A program made the position numbers and the translations under genes. The notes below the pieces were generated by a model. That model did not search any database and had not been told where the DNA came from. It was given only the letters and a program-made list of their open reading frames with translations. Shown here piece after piece: positions 31,959 through 44,980 of a DNA stretch of 64,000 nucleotides (the stretch's first letter is position 1; each line of letters starts with the position of its first letter). The stretch is from positions 992,001-1,056,000 of the forward strand of contig JAEBUN010000008.1 in assembly GCA_023014365.1 (NCBI GenBank), given 5' to 3'. The stretch is from Lepiota brunneoincarnata (lineage: Eukaryota; Basidiomycota; Agaricomycetes; Agaricales; Agaricaceae).

Positions 31959-34266
31959 TTAGGATGCCAGCAAGACAAATTCTCCATGATCAACAAGGTT
32001 TAACAAGTTATCCAGAATGGTTACATAATGGAAATCCTCAGTGAATACAACATGGTACAATTTCTCAATCCCTTTGTCAGATGAAACTGAATGAGTGGAT
32101 TTATGACTGAAAAATGAACAGACTTACAAGGATGTGGGTCCCGAGGATATGTGGTACGGCAATCCAGGATAATGTGGTCGTCCATAAGGAGTGTTGTTCT
32201 ATAAGCTCTTAATGCTGAAAATCGACTAGAATATTGCTCAAGTTGATCACCATCACGAAGAAGTTCTACAGCCCAGTTCTTTGCAGGAATATAGAAATCA
32301 ACACACCCAGCTGCCAGTCCATATTCAGGAAGGGTGAGGAGTGAACCAAGTGAAACTGCATGACAGCAACGGTAAAATTCATCTTGATATTGTGCCTCTG
32401 GTGGTCGCTGAATCGAACCAGGCCCTATTCTTCGTTTGGCTGAGAGAAAGCGTGGGGAGAACTTGGCGATAACCTCTACCACAAACTCGAGTAGATCAGT
32501 TGCATTAAACTGAACGGGCGGAATGCCCCACAGCTTCCACTCCATAAACCAACGGTGGAGTGGGGATGCAAAGACGTAGCTGACTTCCACAGGCTGGCCA
32601 TGGCTATGAATCTTGTCGGTGTGTAGCCAGCCACTGTGGAAACACAGTTCAAGTGCATCTCTATCCTCTTCGGAGTGGAAGTCAGCTTTACCATTGCGCA
32701 GGACAACTGGGAAGGCATGGGCAATTGCTGTATCCCGGAGCTCCTGATCCTCCGGTAGGCCCCTATGGAATATAGAAGCATTGTTCTCGAGATTCCTTAG
32801 GAAGTCATGCAGAGGATACTCTCTCTGGAACATCTGCCAAGTGTACGATTGGCCAAACTTGGACGGATCGGACTTAAAAGAACGATATGACTGAGCTGGG
32901 GTCAGACTGTAGCCTCCATCAAAAACTAAAGTAAACCCACATGGTGACTAGCAACTATCGCTGTGAGATCATGTATAGCTCCCACATGCCCATTGGTTAT
33001 AGCGAAAACGGTATTCATGAATGAATCATCAAAACGGTATTTGCGTACAAAGACATTGTCGACAAGCTCCCGAAACTCCCTCCGAGTGAAAAAGAGCCCG
33101 ACAGCTGGGAGCCCATCCGCATGCTGAATGGGACGTAAGGTCACCCTCTGCACATCGTTCAAGTCCATGGGTGTCCCTGATGCTAGGGTGAGGCGCGCTG
33201 TCGGACTGCCATAGCTGGCAAAGGCAATGGCCTTGCACCCTTCCCTTTCATGGATAGATTTGAAAAAGCCACGCCAGAGGTTTATATCCGTGTACGAGCT
33301 TTGCGCTTCGTCAAGGATGAATACCGTTTTCTTGCTTTCTTCCCAACCTTGGCTTTGGAGATAGCGTTTGTATCCGCCCACCGCTTTCACCTCTTCCAGT
33401 AGCGGCCACCCATCGAGGAAAACGGTGGCCATCTCGGGATTTTTTCCAGCGATATGGTGGTGAAGTAATTTGGCGAGCACCGTTTTTCCGCTCGCAGGCG
33501 TCCCGCGAACCTGTATGGAGTGAGAAAGGATCCAAACCTTCAACGCTTTGATGTCGCAATACCTGAACGAAGCTGTATTTCATGAGTCGTTCGTAGAGTG
33601 CCGCAACTGTCTCCCTTCGTGGGCAGGTGGTTGCTAAGTCCTTGTGAGCGATGAGAGAACAGATATTTAGCTGGGCTTACATAAATCGGGGAGTGATGGA
33701 GGGGGGCTTGGAGTGGCGTGTGGTGGGCCTTTGTGTGGAGTGGCAGCGGGCCAGGAATAAGAGCCGGCCCGCAGTCCAAGGGGGACAAAAATTTCGTGTG
33801 GTTGGGGGCGTGGGGGTGGTGGAATGTCATTTGTGATGTCGGAAAATGGATGGGTTAGGCGGAGAAGAGATGATAAAACGGAACCAAAGGCGGTCGATGT
33901 GAGTGCAAATCAGTGAGGATCTATGGAGTAATAGGCAGGGGCACTTACCATTATTACGCCTGATATCCACCACAATATTGATATTGTCGAGCGATGGGGC
34001 ATCTACAAAAACAGCGGAAAGCTTCGCGGACGGCGACAGGGATTGATTTCCAGCAGATAAATGCTTCTCGATCTCGTCCCGGAGCGTTCATCACAGGGGA
34101 TGGAAACGGACCAAAGACCGAAAAGGTGTGGCTTGATAAGGCCGCCTATTTCGTCCAGGATCGCACGCTTGAGATCACCAACCCTTTCTTCCTTCTTGAT
34201 TTCGATAAAGAAGTTGTTAGAAATGTCCTCGCCGCGTATACCGCAATGCAGAGTGAGGGTGGACAT
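31959..34266 (-). pseudogene. CRN-1: Crinkler-type protein (ubiquitin-like header, P-loop NTPase, PD-(D/E)XK-like domain), probably broken
   Basis: Crinkler (CR) family effectors join a ubiquitin-like header to a STAND-type NTPase and a restriction-enzyme-fold domain. Known members act in or near the host nucleus. Exon 1 (34266-33949) encodes the header, with RVGDLKRAIL and LWSVSIPCDE. A GTAAGT intron follows, then a short exon ending FVQ and a 52-base intron. The NTPase exon has Walker A RGTPASGKT and Walker B FILDEAQ (33505-32926). The nuclease-like part (32833-32021) shows YQDEFYRC, then CVDFYIPAKNWAVELLRDGD. A last exon ends at TAA 31959. At 32926 a TAG plus two extra bases break the frame between NTPase and nuclease parts, where copy CRN-2 is open. 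Either that is a recent lesion or an intron I cannot place. Confidence 0.75.
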
Positions 34267-36231
34267 GACACTGAGGCAGTCACAATAGGTCACAACGTTC
34301 TCAACCAGCCGTTTTGGAACTCCCACGGTTAATACGAGCAAGTGTGACAGAGGGTGCAAATCCGCCGGTCCTGCACCATCTCCAAAAGGGCAGGGTGATT
34401 GAGTCCCCGAAATGAACCATATCTCCTGTTTCTCCTCACCGCCGAAGAGGGCCCGCTCTTATACATAGCTGATTCTTCTAAAAAAAACAAATTCCGACGG
34501 GTGCGAGTCGCGCAAACACATAGTAAGTTGTGGTAATGGGTCGGCTCGATGACTCTTCAAGCTCTTTGGGCTTCATGTCTTGTGCTCGGAGCACGGAAGA
34601 CCAATTCGTCTGACGCTGTTCCTGACTAACGGTCCACGGTTGCAGAAAGAGGATAAAGCGGGCTGAGGTGCTCTTCCAACAAGCTGTGTGCGGCTGCAAG
34701 TTTGCTCGACCGACAGGGGACGGGTTGAGGTCACCTACTGTTGGCCAGCGCACAATCATATGAGGTTCATTAATGAATGGCCCGTAACTTTACTCAGCGC
34801 CCCAAGGCACAGAATTGAACCCCATTAGATGCTGAATCCCGCCTGCTCGACAATTTTTTGTTCTGAAGGAAACCATCAACAATCCGGAGATCAGGATAAG
34901 TCCTCGCCGGACATTGACCTAAGTGTTACACTGATGACGATGTCCCACCTAATTTCGAGTCTTGGTTTTAGGTTCAGGTTCGTCTTTCGTTGGACGGCGC
35001 CTCGGAATTGTGCCCAGCTTTGTGCTCCGGGTGACTTCCCATCCATACCACTCATCCTCTGCAAAGTCGACTGCATCTTCTCTAACTCCTGTGTCCCTCT
35101 CCCTTTTCACCTCCTTTGCTCTCCCAAACCCCTCCCTCTCTGCCTTTAGCTCTTCTGCCCACCCCTTCACTTCTTTCAACAAGAACCCTTGAAACCCAGC
35201 GGTGGTGACCATCTGCTCTGGAACCTCTTCCGCAAACTTTAATCATAGGACAGTTTTTTCCTCGTCTGACATCCCCTCTTTGGCGGATTTGGGAGTGCAG
35301 TGGAAAATGGGGAAGAAGTGCTGGTAGAGGGTGGCAATCTGGTGCTTGGCATAGTGAAATTGCACATTTACTCGATCCAACATGAGCAAATGAGTGTGCT
35401 GTCGGGATCCGAGATGTGATTTATCCACAGTCATCTTGTGGGGGGGTGCCCCCATGCTTGGGGATTTGATTTTTCGGGTGCTTCAGGTTAACTCAACTAG
35501 GGCTTCGAGGAAAGCAATGAGCTAGGAGAAATGTGGGTGCTGGTCAGAGTGGATCCACTTGTCCACAGCATCTATATTATCTCGAAACGTGACAAGATAC
35601 AGTTCACGAATATATTCGAAGAAAGAAAGGGAAAGATGATGATGCAGGCTACAGCTGGGGGGTGCGTTACTCCGTCATGTCCACATCTTACCAAAACCAC
35701 TGACACTTGTTACAGTCTGACCGGTATCGGAGAAGTTGACCCTCTCCCCCTGGAGCTTTCCGTGGTCGAGGTGTCATCCATATCTTCCTGGAGGAGGGAA
35801 CCACGCTGTACCAGGGTGATCTGGTAGAATCAAATTATCAAAGCCAGAAATATCGAAGCCCTGGTCATCAAGCATAAGCTTTTCCTCTTATCCAAATGCC
35901 TAAGATAGACCTCAGCCCAAGTGAGATGCCTCCTCGAGTGACTTACGAGGCAAGGAAGATGTATCAACCCTATGAAGGAGCAGTGCACCAAGATGAACTG
36001 GATGGAGAGGAGCGAGGGTGGTTTTATTGTGATACACTGTTAATCATAATTGAGCTCGGAAATATAGTTGGATGTCAAACGGACAAGGATAGAGGGCTTC
36101 ATGAAGTTTAACTGTTTTGCTTAAACCTTTAATTTTGAGCAGTGGAAGGGTAAGAGCTAGCCCGAGGGTCCCGAGCACATGAGTTTCACTAATCTTTTGG
36201 GAATGCCTTGCTTTGAAGCTGACCCATACTA
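34267..36231. other. Intergenic region, no gene recognised
   Basis: Several short open frames in all directions, none with a recognisable domain or splice pattern. The first about 60 bases upstream of CRN-1 match the sequence upstream of CRN-2, so the duplication includes a promoter stub. Confidence 0.4.
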
Positions 36232-36573
36232 TATACTTCACCCTTGATTGACGGTCCCCCCGATTGACTCGTCACATCAGTCACATCCTTGCCGAAGTGA
36301 TGTCCGAGCAGACGCGCACCAGAGACGGCGCGTCGTTGTATCAATGGCACAGTGATACCATCGTGATATTCACACTCCGACACGGGACTCTGCTCGGAGT
36401 GTGACAAACCCCAAGCCCCCATATCTCAATAATCCTTGCATAGTTTTCGATAAATCAAGTTGGAATGCGATATCGACATTGTCACCAATTCATATCCAAA
36501 TTTGGTGAGATTCTGGAAAGATTAAGGGAGAAAGCGGCAATCGGGGGGGACCGTCAATCAAGGGTGAAGTATA
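36232..36573. mobile_element. MITE-like element with 35-bp terminal inverted repeats (342 bp)
   Basis: Arms 36232-36266 and 36538-36573 are exact inverses (TACTTCACCCTTGATTGACG...) apart from one extra G in the right arm. The ends are next to TA, as in Tc1/mariner-type target sites. No coding sequence. A small hairpin lies inside (CACACTCCGA at 36371 pairing with TCGGAGTGTG at 36394). Confidence 0.75.
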
Positions 36574-37396
36574 GTATTGACGTTAGACCCCAGTGGTGTA
36601 TTCCATCAGACAGACCATCTTTGATGAATAGAATGAATTTTGCGTCACCAGATCCTTACACATCGGTAAGCGGCGTGGATGTTGGTGCTCACTGAGCATT
36701 GATATATTGACCATTTTATTATCTCCGATGCGTGATCACCAATACGAGAATTCTTCTGTTTTCCAGAATTATTGATGTCGTCTTGACTACATTGATCATC
36801 ATTGGCACTTCGAGTAGTTGTGCACTACATTGTTAAGATCATCTCAAAGACCACCAATTATTGTTGGCGTCCTACAGCCAGCTTGATGTAGAGCCAGGGC
36901 CAGAAGCCGTCCTCACTTCCTACGAGACATTAAGTAAGCTCAGAGCCGAAACTTCCCAGGAAGAAAATTGAGATAACTTACCCGGCAGTACAGAGATTAT
37001 GTCCAACATTTAGCAAAGGCATCTTCCCATGTTGCACTTCAGCAGATAGCAACTGTGACTGCTAGTTGGGGCATGAAAAATTATGGTGATGGTGATTTCC
37101 CCGTGAGCAGGGTACTAAGCTATGATTCAGCAGACACGAATATCATTGCTGGTACAGAGAGTATTAGCTTCGAAACTCGTTGAGTGATGCATTCCCGAGC
37201 CTTGTCCGAAATTAGATTACGCTCGTGAGGCGGGTACTGTTTTATGATGATAAGTACATCGGTCGATCGTAGCTTCCATTTTTTCGTGCGTCTGAAATTA
37301 TCTGGCGAGGGGAGTATATATAGCCTTCAAGTCCATGTCGAGGGTGAAAGCGCCAATTAGCCCAAATCAACTCCTCCGAGTCGGACCACACTGCAA
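36574..37396. other. Upstream region of the membrane-protein gene
   Basis: No gene recognised. A TATATATAGCC stretch at about 37314 lies 80 bases before the ATG at 37397 and may be its TATA box. Confidence 0.35.
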
Positions 37397-38782
37397 ATGT
37401 CAGAAACGAACGGTCTCAAGCTTCTCGTGGCAATAGACCTCATCGGTGTCGGATTTGTGAATGCAGCTCTGTATGGGGTTGCATTTACGGCTCTACTGCT
37501 TCAGCGTTCAGTCATTATACCGACAACTCCATGATCCACATCGGCGAAGACAGACTATCGTCACACTCATGCTGACGACCCTTATGATGTCCTGTGGGTT
37601 CATCATTTTCGGCCTTAATGCACGAACGTACCAGTTGTCGTACATCGATCATGCCGACGATCCTGGAGGTGGATTCGTATATATGGGAAAAGTATCTCCC
37701 AGAAACACTGCTAGTGTCTCTCTATCAATGGTGGCACTAGACGTCCTCATGCAGGCAATCCAAGTCAGTTGAGCAGTTAGCATCTAATCGACATCTTGCA
37801 CTCATTTTTTACCATTAGATTTGGCGGTTATGGATCATTTGGAATATGGTGTGGTATGCCACCTTCATTGTGATCGTGCCATTATTGGCGTCGCTCGCGT
37901 ATGTGGGTAAGTTATGTTCCCTCATTCAATTTTAAGGTTTGTGTTGATAGTCCTGGTCTTGTAGGGATTGAGATAGTCGCAGTGACCAGCATTTACCATC
38001 CAAAACTCCCCCATTTACAAGATACTGTTGCCTTAATACCCGCCCGTACTGCGCTCACCTTGTCTATCAACGTAATCATCACTTCCCTCATTATCGGACG
38101 CATAGTCGCAGTCCGCAGACAGCATGTCAAGATCCTGGCTGTGTATTATTTTGATTTTTCGCGTCCGCACCCAGGTCAATCTGAGAACTCGCGTCAGTAT
38201 ACAACAGTTATCACCATGCTCATTGAATCTTTTGCCCTCGACTTTGTGTGGACGCTGTTTGGGGTTGTTTTCGGTGCAATGCTCGTTGGCTCGAAAGGCG
38301 CCGGCAATACGAGGAATGACTTTGTGTTTCTCAGATACTCTAGCCAATATCCAAGTAAGCCACTTCCGCTCACTTGGGTGAGTGTAGGGTCTAAAGGCTC
38401 TGTTTCCGCAGTTGATTGTCCTACCTCCTTGTTGTATATCGTGTCAGCACTAATCGAGGATGGGAGAGGGAGACAGAGCGGCGACTCACTAGGCCTACAG
38501 TGGAACCATGATGGACTGCAGACCTCAGGGATGGTCACGGAAGCATCTCTGCCAGTATCAGCTGAACATTCCAACCCGGGGGGACGCCATCTCAGCTTTG
38601 GGGCTGCCGGTGGAAGAACGAGCCACGGTCAGTCGGAAGCAGGCGTAATACTTAAGCCGTTCGGTAATAAAGAGGAAACATTATCGGGAAGAACTACGGT
38701 AACTACATGTAAAGTTGAGAGTGACGAGCACCGTCTAGCGACAAAACTGACCATTTCGTTGAATGTGTCACCTAAACATTGA
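37397..38782 (+). CDS. Seven-helix membrane protein, fungal family of unknown function; possible frameshift
   Basis: ATG at 37397 (MSETNGLKLLVAIDLIGVGF). Hydrophobic helices can be read in order: 1 near 37415-37495, 2 near 37560-37625, 3 near 37720-37830, 4 near 37840-37910, 5 near 38040-38100, 6 near 38215-38290 and 7 near 38420-38450, followed by a hydrophilic tail rich in Ser and Gly. Introns by eye are GTCAGT...TTAG (37763-37819), GTAAGT...TGTAG (about 37907-37963), one near 38130-38176 and one near 38354-38410. Between helix 1 and the basic loop YRQLHDPHRRR the frame changes by one base at about 37520 with no room for an intron, so either a one-base insertion or an unusual gene model must be assumed. 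The layout resembles the large family of GPCR-like proteins in agaricomycetes. No ligand or partner can be inferred. Confidence 0.6.
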
Positions 38783-39220
38783 CCATCGTCAATGTGCTGT
38801 AATATATTTTAATTTCTCGTCATGTTTACGGGTCCACCTGTTGAGCGTGTAGATCGATGATCCTAGCAAAATTTCTCGTCTTGCTAGTCCTCAACAACAG
38901 TTACCTTTTTCTCGTAATATGGCTCCCAGGTGTCTACTAGCTATTGTCCCCTATTTTGCAATGATGATCAAGTAGCACGGTGGCAGTCGTCCACCGCTGA
39001 GATTGATGTAATCACGAGTGGGGTTCCTATTACACAGTATCCGGCCACAGACCACGGGTTAATAGGAACAGTGCTTGCTCGAAGGTTCAGTAATTCTCAT
39101 TGATCATCTGTTTATAATCTCGTAATCTTCGTACAATTCGTAGAAGCAAAAATACATGGATGCTGAAAACGGTGATGAAATCAGGGCTAAACCAAAGCCG
39201 AGATATAAATCGAACAGTCA
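38783..39220. other. Convergent intergenic spacer
   Basis: Between the 3' ends of the membrane-protein gene and the BTB gene. It must hold both polyadenylation regions. No other feature is seen. Confidence 0.4.
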
Positions 39221-40424
39221 CTACCGTATAGAAGACCCTAGCCCGAAAATCCTCGGAAGGTCCTCGAAGAAATCCTTCCTCATCTGTCTCATAATCTCGA
39301 CATATGCGCTCTGGCAAGCAGAGCACAAGATCATACCAAACGTCCCCGTTCCCCAACCTGCATGTTCCTTCAAAATTTCCAAGACGTCCCTCCGCATCGT
39401 TATATCCTCCAACACCTCTGCCCAACGTAAATGTATACGCTGGCTGCACACAAGTCCTCGTTGATTCGTATTGGAGGGACAGTTCCACGTCCTAAACTTG
39501 CCCCTGGCATGCTGCGAAACCCATTTAGCCATCTCTTCCCTCCCTAGTGCAAGCGCCGCAAGATCCTCTCTGTCGAGGAGGTGCGTCATAGGCTCGGCCC
39601 CCTCCAAACACATCCCCTCACCATCACTGGCACTGCTCCCAGCGCTCCCAGTACGTTTAGGGTATCCCTGAATCAGGCAGTAGTATGCCAGAGGCAAGAT
39701 TTCTGGCATATCTGCGATCCGAGCCATCCGGATCGTGGCAGCTGGATCAAGGCGTGGTACATCACTGAACATCTCGCGTTTCTTTGCGAGTGTATCCCAT
39801 TCTTCAATAGTGTGTGGCCATGCCAAGGAGAGCTGGCTAGCAATCTCGACGCGGAGGGCGTCAACCTCGTATTTAAGTGCCAAGGACAGCACGCCAACCA
39901 TTTCGATGGTTGATTGTGGAGTGGGTTGGGTGAGCCAAGTCTTAATCGGACTTGAGCTATCGTTTTGAGTTATGAGCTGGGGGCATGAGGGGAGTATGAA
40001 TAGCGAGAATAACCTACAAAGGCTCGTAGATCAATCGCAAAAGAGCCCTGACAATATTTGGATCGTCCTGCAAATCTACTCTTGGAACTCCCTCGTACAG
40101 ATCCTGGTCGTTCGGTTGTGGGATACCGAACAAGTCGCAGAAGACCGAAGAATGCTTTGCCAGGAGCGATTGGTGCACTCGGAAGCACGTCGTCCCAGCA
40201 ATAAGCATAGCGTTCCCATCATGAAAGTAGACATGTTCGTCCTTGTGAAATACTGGTGTTGATGGTAACGGGGTTCGATAATCTGAGGAGCATGGTGAAA
40301 GAGGTGATGGCAGCGACGAAGAGACGGTTGAAGAACAGGGATCGTTGTAAGCAGGATAATTATGATGGTGATCCTGGCCCGAGGTAACACTTTGAGAGCC
40401 GAGCACGTTGTGTGATGCAGCCAT
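39221..40424 (-). CDS. BTB/POZ-domain protein
   Basis: Two exons. Exon 1 starts ATG at 40424 and ends at a GTAGGT donor just below 40020. The intron ends in GATAG near 39950, and the frame runs on to TAG at 39221. The first 55 residues are Ser/Pro/His-rich and probably disordered. A BTB/POZ domain follows (about 60-150 and on into exon 2): DEHVYFHDGNAMLIAGTTCF, RVHQSLLAKHSSVFCDLF, then PRVDLQDDPNIVRALLRLIY and, in exon 2, a Leu/Ala-rich helical part with ALKYEVDALRVEIA. BTB domains mediate dimerisation or Cullin-3 recruitment. This type, with no kelch or MATH partner, is greatly expanded in agaricomycetes and has no assigned role. The coding sequence looks intact. Confidence 0.85.
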
Positions 40425-41560
40425 TTGGCGAATTCCCGGGTTCTTCGTTGCGCACAGAAGTAAAATATGTCCTGGTGCACACTGTGCTTACCGATAGGTG
40501 TAAGTAGTGGTGGGGCAGTAAGGGGTGAACGCCGCTCTGATACGTATATAATTGGGAGAAATGTGACACCTATATGGCAGGAAGTACCTCACCATTGGTC
40601 AACGGGGTTAAGTCCAAGAGGGGAATGGGCTCTATTTTGGGGTCCCAAGCAGAAGTGCATCTGAATTCCAGCTATTTCAGCGGAATCACGGGGAAGATCC
40701 TTGCTAGTCGTTCCCTTCTCCGGTTCGACATAGCATCCGCTCGAATCTTTGTATACCCATCGTCTATTTTTTATCACAGTAAAATACTGACCTCGCTTTA
40801 TCAGTTAAGCCATCCGAATCCACGGGTACTCCTTGTCCAGTGGCTTGTCCTACCCTTCCACAATTCGTTCTGAAGTGTAAACCCGATGCGGGCATCTAAC
40901 TACGTCTATTCCATACATAAGAGCCATCCCAATCGGAGCGTCAACCATTGGTAAGCCAAGCCTAGAGAACGACATTCATCTCCATCATCAACGCGCCACC
41001 GCTAAAGCGTTATCTGCCTTGGATTGCACCAACCCTTCTAGATAACAAGGATCATTGAGTGGGTACCCCACGCGGCCGAGAAGAACCTTCTAATTGAGGC
41101 CGGCTTTCCTGTGACGACGAGACCGATCGTTACCAACCCAGTAAGCAACTCGGCAAAACCTCATACTTATTCCGCCTGTCGGATGCGATATCATCCAGTG
41201 ACCATGTTAGGGAAAAGTGACCAGCCGACGGCCGAGTCCTGCTTTCCCTGTCCCTCGCTGTCCTGAATACCCAGTGGGTACTGGCACAGGCCGGGTTGTT
41301 TCGAGCTATCCAGCCTCGTTTTCACCCAATACTTCAAGTGCACCCAGTAAAACGATAGAAATCTTATACCACACACCACAATGAAACACATAATACAGCA
41401 TAGTATGTACAACAAACACTCAGACGAAGAATGCTAGAAAAGAGGAAGACTGAGTTCTACGTGGTAGAAGGCATACAAATGGAAGGAATTTATACTGAAA
41501 GAATGCGTGAATGGTGCCGTTCTTGGTCTCTTCTTGGATTAAGTTCTCATAATACACCAT
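40425..41560. other. Intergenic region, no gene recognised
   Basis: No open frame with recognisable domain. Convergent overlap is possible with the 3' end of the acyltransferase gene at 41561. Confidence 0.4.
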
Positions 41561-44500
41561 CTAGTACTCTACTAGTGGGATCACCTTGCCTGTTCGACGA
41601 GCCCAGATCAACAAATGAATATAGAACTCTTGGCAACCCAGTGGGAATGCGGAGAACAAAAATACTTACCGACATCCGCGTAAGGTGACTTCTTCTTCCT
41701 CCTACCTAACAACTCGACTGCACCACTATCAAAGAACGAGTATCCAGCTACGTGCACATGTACCGGGGGTAGATTGATCGGTTCGGATTAACGAGTATTT
41801 CGACAAGGGAAGAAAGGAAACAATTGGTCAGCAAAGAGTGCAGCGGAGAGCCAAGCACTGAACAAGGAAACAGGGGTCCCAAAACAAAGAATAGCACGAA
41901 GATTCCATCCTGCGCACACATACGGGTACTCGATCCGATCCAAACGTAGCGGGGCAATCCGAGAAGTTAAAGAACTTCCCAATACCAAATCGAGAAGCGT
42001 CCTCGTGCTCCCCCCATTAATCCAGCGCACACATGCCCGAGAAGCATCACACACAAGAGAACTAAAAAGGAAGAAAATACAAAAGAGAGGAACATAAAAC
42101 ACTCACGCATGGGTACCTCTTCACCACTTTCATCCGGATCATCATCCGAGGTGTACCCATGTCCAACACCGTTGATCGGTCTTCCCGTCTTCGAATCTCT
42201 CAGCACACCAGTATGATCCACGAACGGGGCCGGACGCTCGTTCGCCGCTCTGTACAATTGCACGAGAATCCGCTGGATGTCGTACAGATATCCCTGGAGT
42301 GTATCAAGGAACCTGCGTGTTTGCAAGTGTTTAGATGAAGCACAGCTGGTAATGATCCCAAGTTGCCATGAGCGAAAGAAACCAAAGATTGAAACTGTGC
42401 ACGTACATCGAAATCCCGTCCTCCTTGATGATATACCCAATCCCATAACCATCCGCAGCAACAGGTCCGAATCCAAATAATCTCAGCGCAGGGTTCCCAC
42501 AGTTCGACGTGCTCAAGATCGAGGTGCTCAGTAATGCGTATCCCGGATCTGTGAAGATCGAAGGCAACCTGGGTTTTTGTGACTTGACGGCTTTAGCATC
42601 GCCGCTATTATCCGAGTTGGACAGGGCAGGGGAAGAAGGCGGTGAACTGAAAGTAACTAGGTCGTTCGGAGATGGGTTCAAGTTGCCTTCTGCCTCGCGT
42701 TGGAGGAGACAGTACAATGCATAGAGGTGCCTGTCTTGGCCTAATCCTTGACCGCACTCTTTTGTGAGTTTGACATGGACGCTCGCACGCCCTGCGGAGA
42801 GCAACGACTTTCTCGTGCGGTGGAGTTTCTGAGTGGAAAGTCTGAGAGATACATGTGAGACCGGAACGAAGATACTAGGAGGGGGGAGGCAGAACAGACG
42901 TGCCTTGATAAAGTTGACACTCTCAGGCTGAACTGACCTAATCGCCTCTGTACGACCATGCAAGAACGCCTTTGTCATCGCTGGTTCATAGACACACTCG
43001 ACCCGCCCTACCCAGAGAATCATCAGCACAGTCTTCCTCAATTCCCCCAAGGAAAGCACCTACCATACAGCCCAAAGTATGCAGCTTGGAACGCCATCTG
43101 GACAAAGGCGTCTGGACTAAATCCATGACTTGTGATGAAATTCTTCCCGTATCCCTTGAACTCGAGTGCCTGGCAATCATTCTGGCAGATAAGATCACTG
43201 ATCCTTGTTTCCGCAAATCGGACACCCGCACGAAGCTCAGGCGTAAGTTTCCACTCAAGTTTCTTCGGTGTCGTGTCAATACGTTCAAAGGACGGCGACG
43301 ACGGCACTATACAAGGGCAAAAAACCGATTAGACTGATGGCCCAACGCGAGGAGAAATTGCTAGACGCACTCTGTGCACCACGCGGCTTGTAGGACTTGG
43401 CGTGTGGAGATAAAGGGGCGTGGAAGAGCGTCGGCGCGGAAGGGTTGATCGAGCGGGCGAGAAGCATAAGTCCCTCGGTAAAGATATCGGCAGCGAACCT
43501 ATCGCACAGATCAGATACGAGTATAATGGGCTTGCTCGGCGGAAATCCGACGGACCTTAGGACGGTGTGGCCGTCGACGCCCGTGTGCTCAAAGTTAATT
43601 CCGGCGGCACCATCTGCACATACGATGATTTGAAGCTGCCGTGACCAGATGATAAGAACACGCAAATGGGGGCTTAGTGGAAGGGGTAGAGAGACAGACC
43701 TTATCGTACCACCGGTTTGTGCAGGTTCCGACTTGCTCACCGCCTTGCAGACTGTATGTCCCGCATAAAAAGTTGGAACACAAGTCCGCAAGATTCTCGG
43801 GTGTGGCGTCGTCCAAACAAACGACAAACAAGGCTCTGTCAATGATCTCGAGGCAACTCGCATTGCTGCGGTCTCTTTGGAGCATCTTGCGCAGACCAGA
43901 CCAGATCTTTCTGTTCTCTGTGGAAAGAACACCAATAGCCTTGCGAGCGACTTCCGAGCGGTCGAGGGTGTCTGCATCAGAGACGATAGCTTGGAGGTTA
44001 CGCAGGACTTCGCGTTCAGTTAGGACTGGGAGGTTGTCCTCGTCAAGGACATCAAACCAATCTATCCGTGGTTCAGCGGGAAATTGCGGATGGGGTGGTA
44101 AGGAACTCACAGAATTGCCCTCTCCTGAGAACGACAATATGCTTTGAGTCTGAATACGCTTCCATTCTGCAACCGCGCTGTGAAAGATAGGGGTATGACG
44201 TCAGTCACCGGTGCAGCTAAATGCCAGGGTCACCGTACATCCGTAGGAATTCTCGCAGTACCGAAGAGACGCGTGTACTGGTCCATGTCGAGGGGAGTAC
44301 CGCGAACAGCGTCGGGTTCGAGGATACCTGCGCGGAGGTCATGGATGAAGCCAAGGGAGGAGATGATGAGGGCTGATGCACGGGGAAGCTGGACCCCGCG
44401 GTCCGGTGTAGGGTCGTTCCTGAAGCATAGATAAGCATCTGGTCATAGCAGGAGGAGTGGGATACGCACTCAAGGACGAAGAAGGGGTTGAGGGCAAGGA

Positions 44501-44980
44501 CAACAGGGTCACTGTGGGAAAGGTAGGACTCGTACCAGAACTCTTCGATGTAGCTGATCATTCATCAGGACATGCCTCAATCCCAAAGCTATAGTGACAC
44601 TCGCCTGTCTTTGTCTGCTGCCCACTCGATCAACTTCTGTTGTATCCCTGGACCATCGCCCTCGAGAAACTCTTTCACTGCAGCCTCAGTCGCCTCGTGC
44701 TCCCGCTTATCCTGGAGTGCTTCCAGGGCCTTGAGGTATCGCTTGCAGGTATCTTCGAGAGAGGGTATTGGGAGCCTAGGGAGTTGACCTTGTCTGGAGA
44801 AGGTCTTTCCAGAGGTCCTTCTCTTTCTCAAATCTGGTTGTGGAACCAGCGCCAGACACGACGGAAAACATGGAGGGAAGAAGGCGGGCGAAGAAGATAA
44901 AGAAAGGGCTGGGTGAGTCGGGGGGTGTCTGGCGTCAGGCCATATGGACCAAGCCGGTCTTACCTTGTGAATTCGCCCAT
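41561..44980 (-). CDS. Carnitine O-acetyltransferase (choline/carnitine acyltransferase family)
   Basis: Transfers acetyl between CoA and carnitine, letting acetyl units cross peroxisomal and mitochondrial membranes. That is needed for growth on fatty acids and acetate. About ten exons by eye. The start chosen is ATG 44980 (MGEFT), spliced to FSRQGQLPRLPIPSLEDT, the family's N-terminal signature. Further landmarks are NPFFVLE, RNLQAIV with a nearby FDVLDE, NFEHTGVDGHTVLR (catalytic His of the EH-x3-DG motif, about 43580-43560), YEPAMTKAFLHGRTEAIR, then the LSTSNCG (STS) and DGYGIGYIIKED motifs near 42490-42420. Terminal exons encode GYSFFDSG and GKVIPLVEY, ending at TAG 41561. No stops were found inside exons. 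There is no SKL-type C-terminus, so location cannot be read. The match is to the CAT2/YAT group, and which paralogue is uncertain. Confidence 0.88.

Noticed and set aside
35896..36111. 71-codon frame in the intergenic region
   Set aside because: No family resemblance and no supporting signals.
40260..40290. GGTTCGA as a tRNA B box
   Set aside because: No matching A box or cloverleaf around it.
41431..41688. 85-codon plus-strand frame opposite the 3' end of the acyltransferase
   Set aside because: Shadow of the last two acyltransferase exons and their introns on the other strand.
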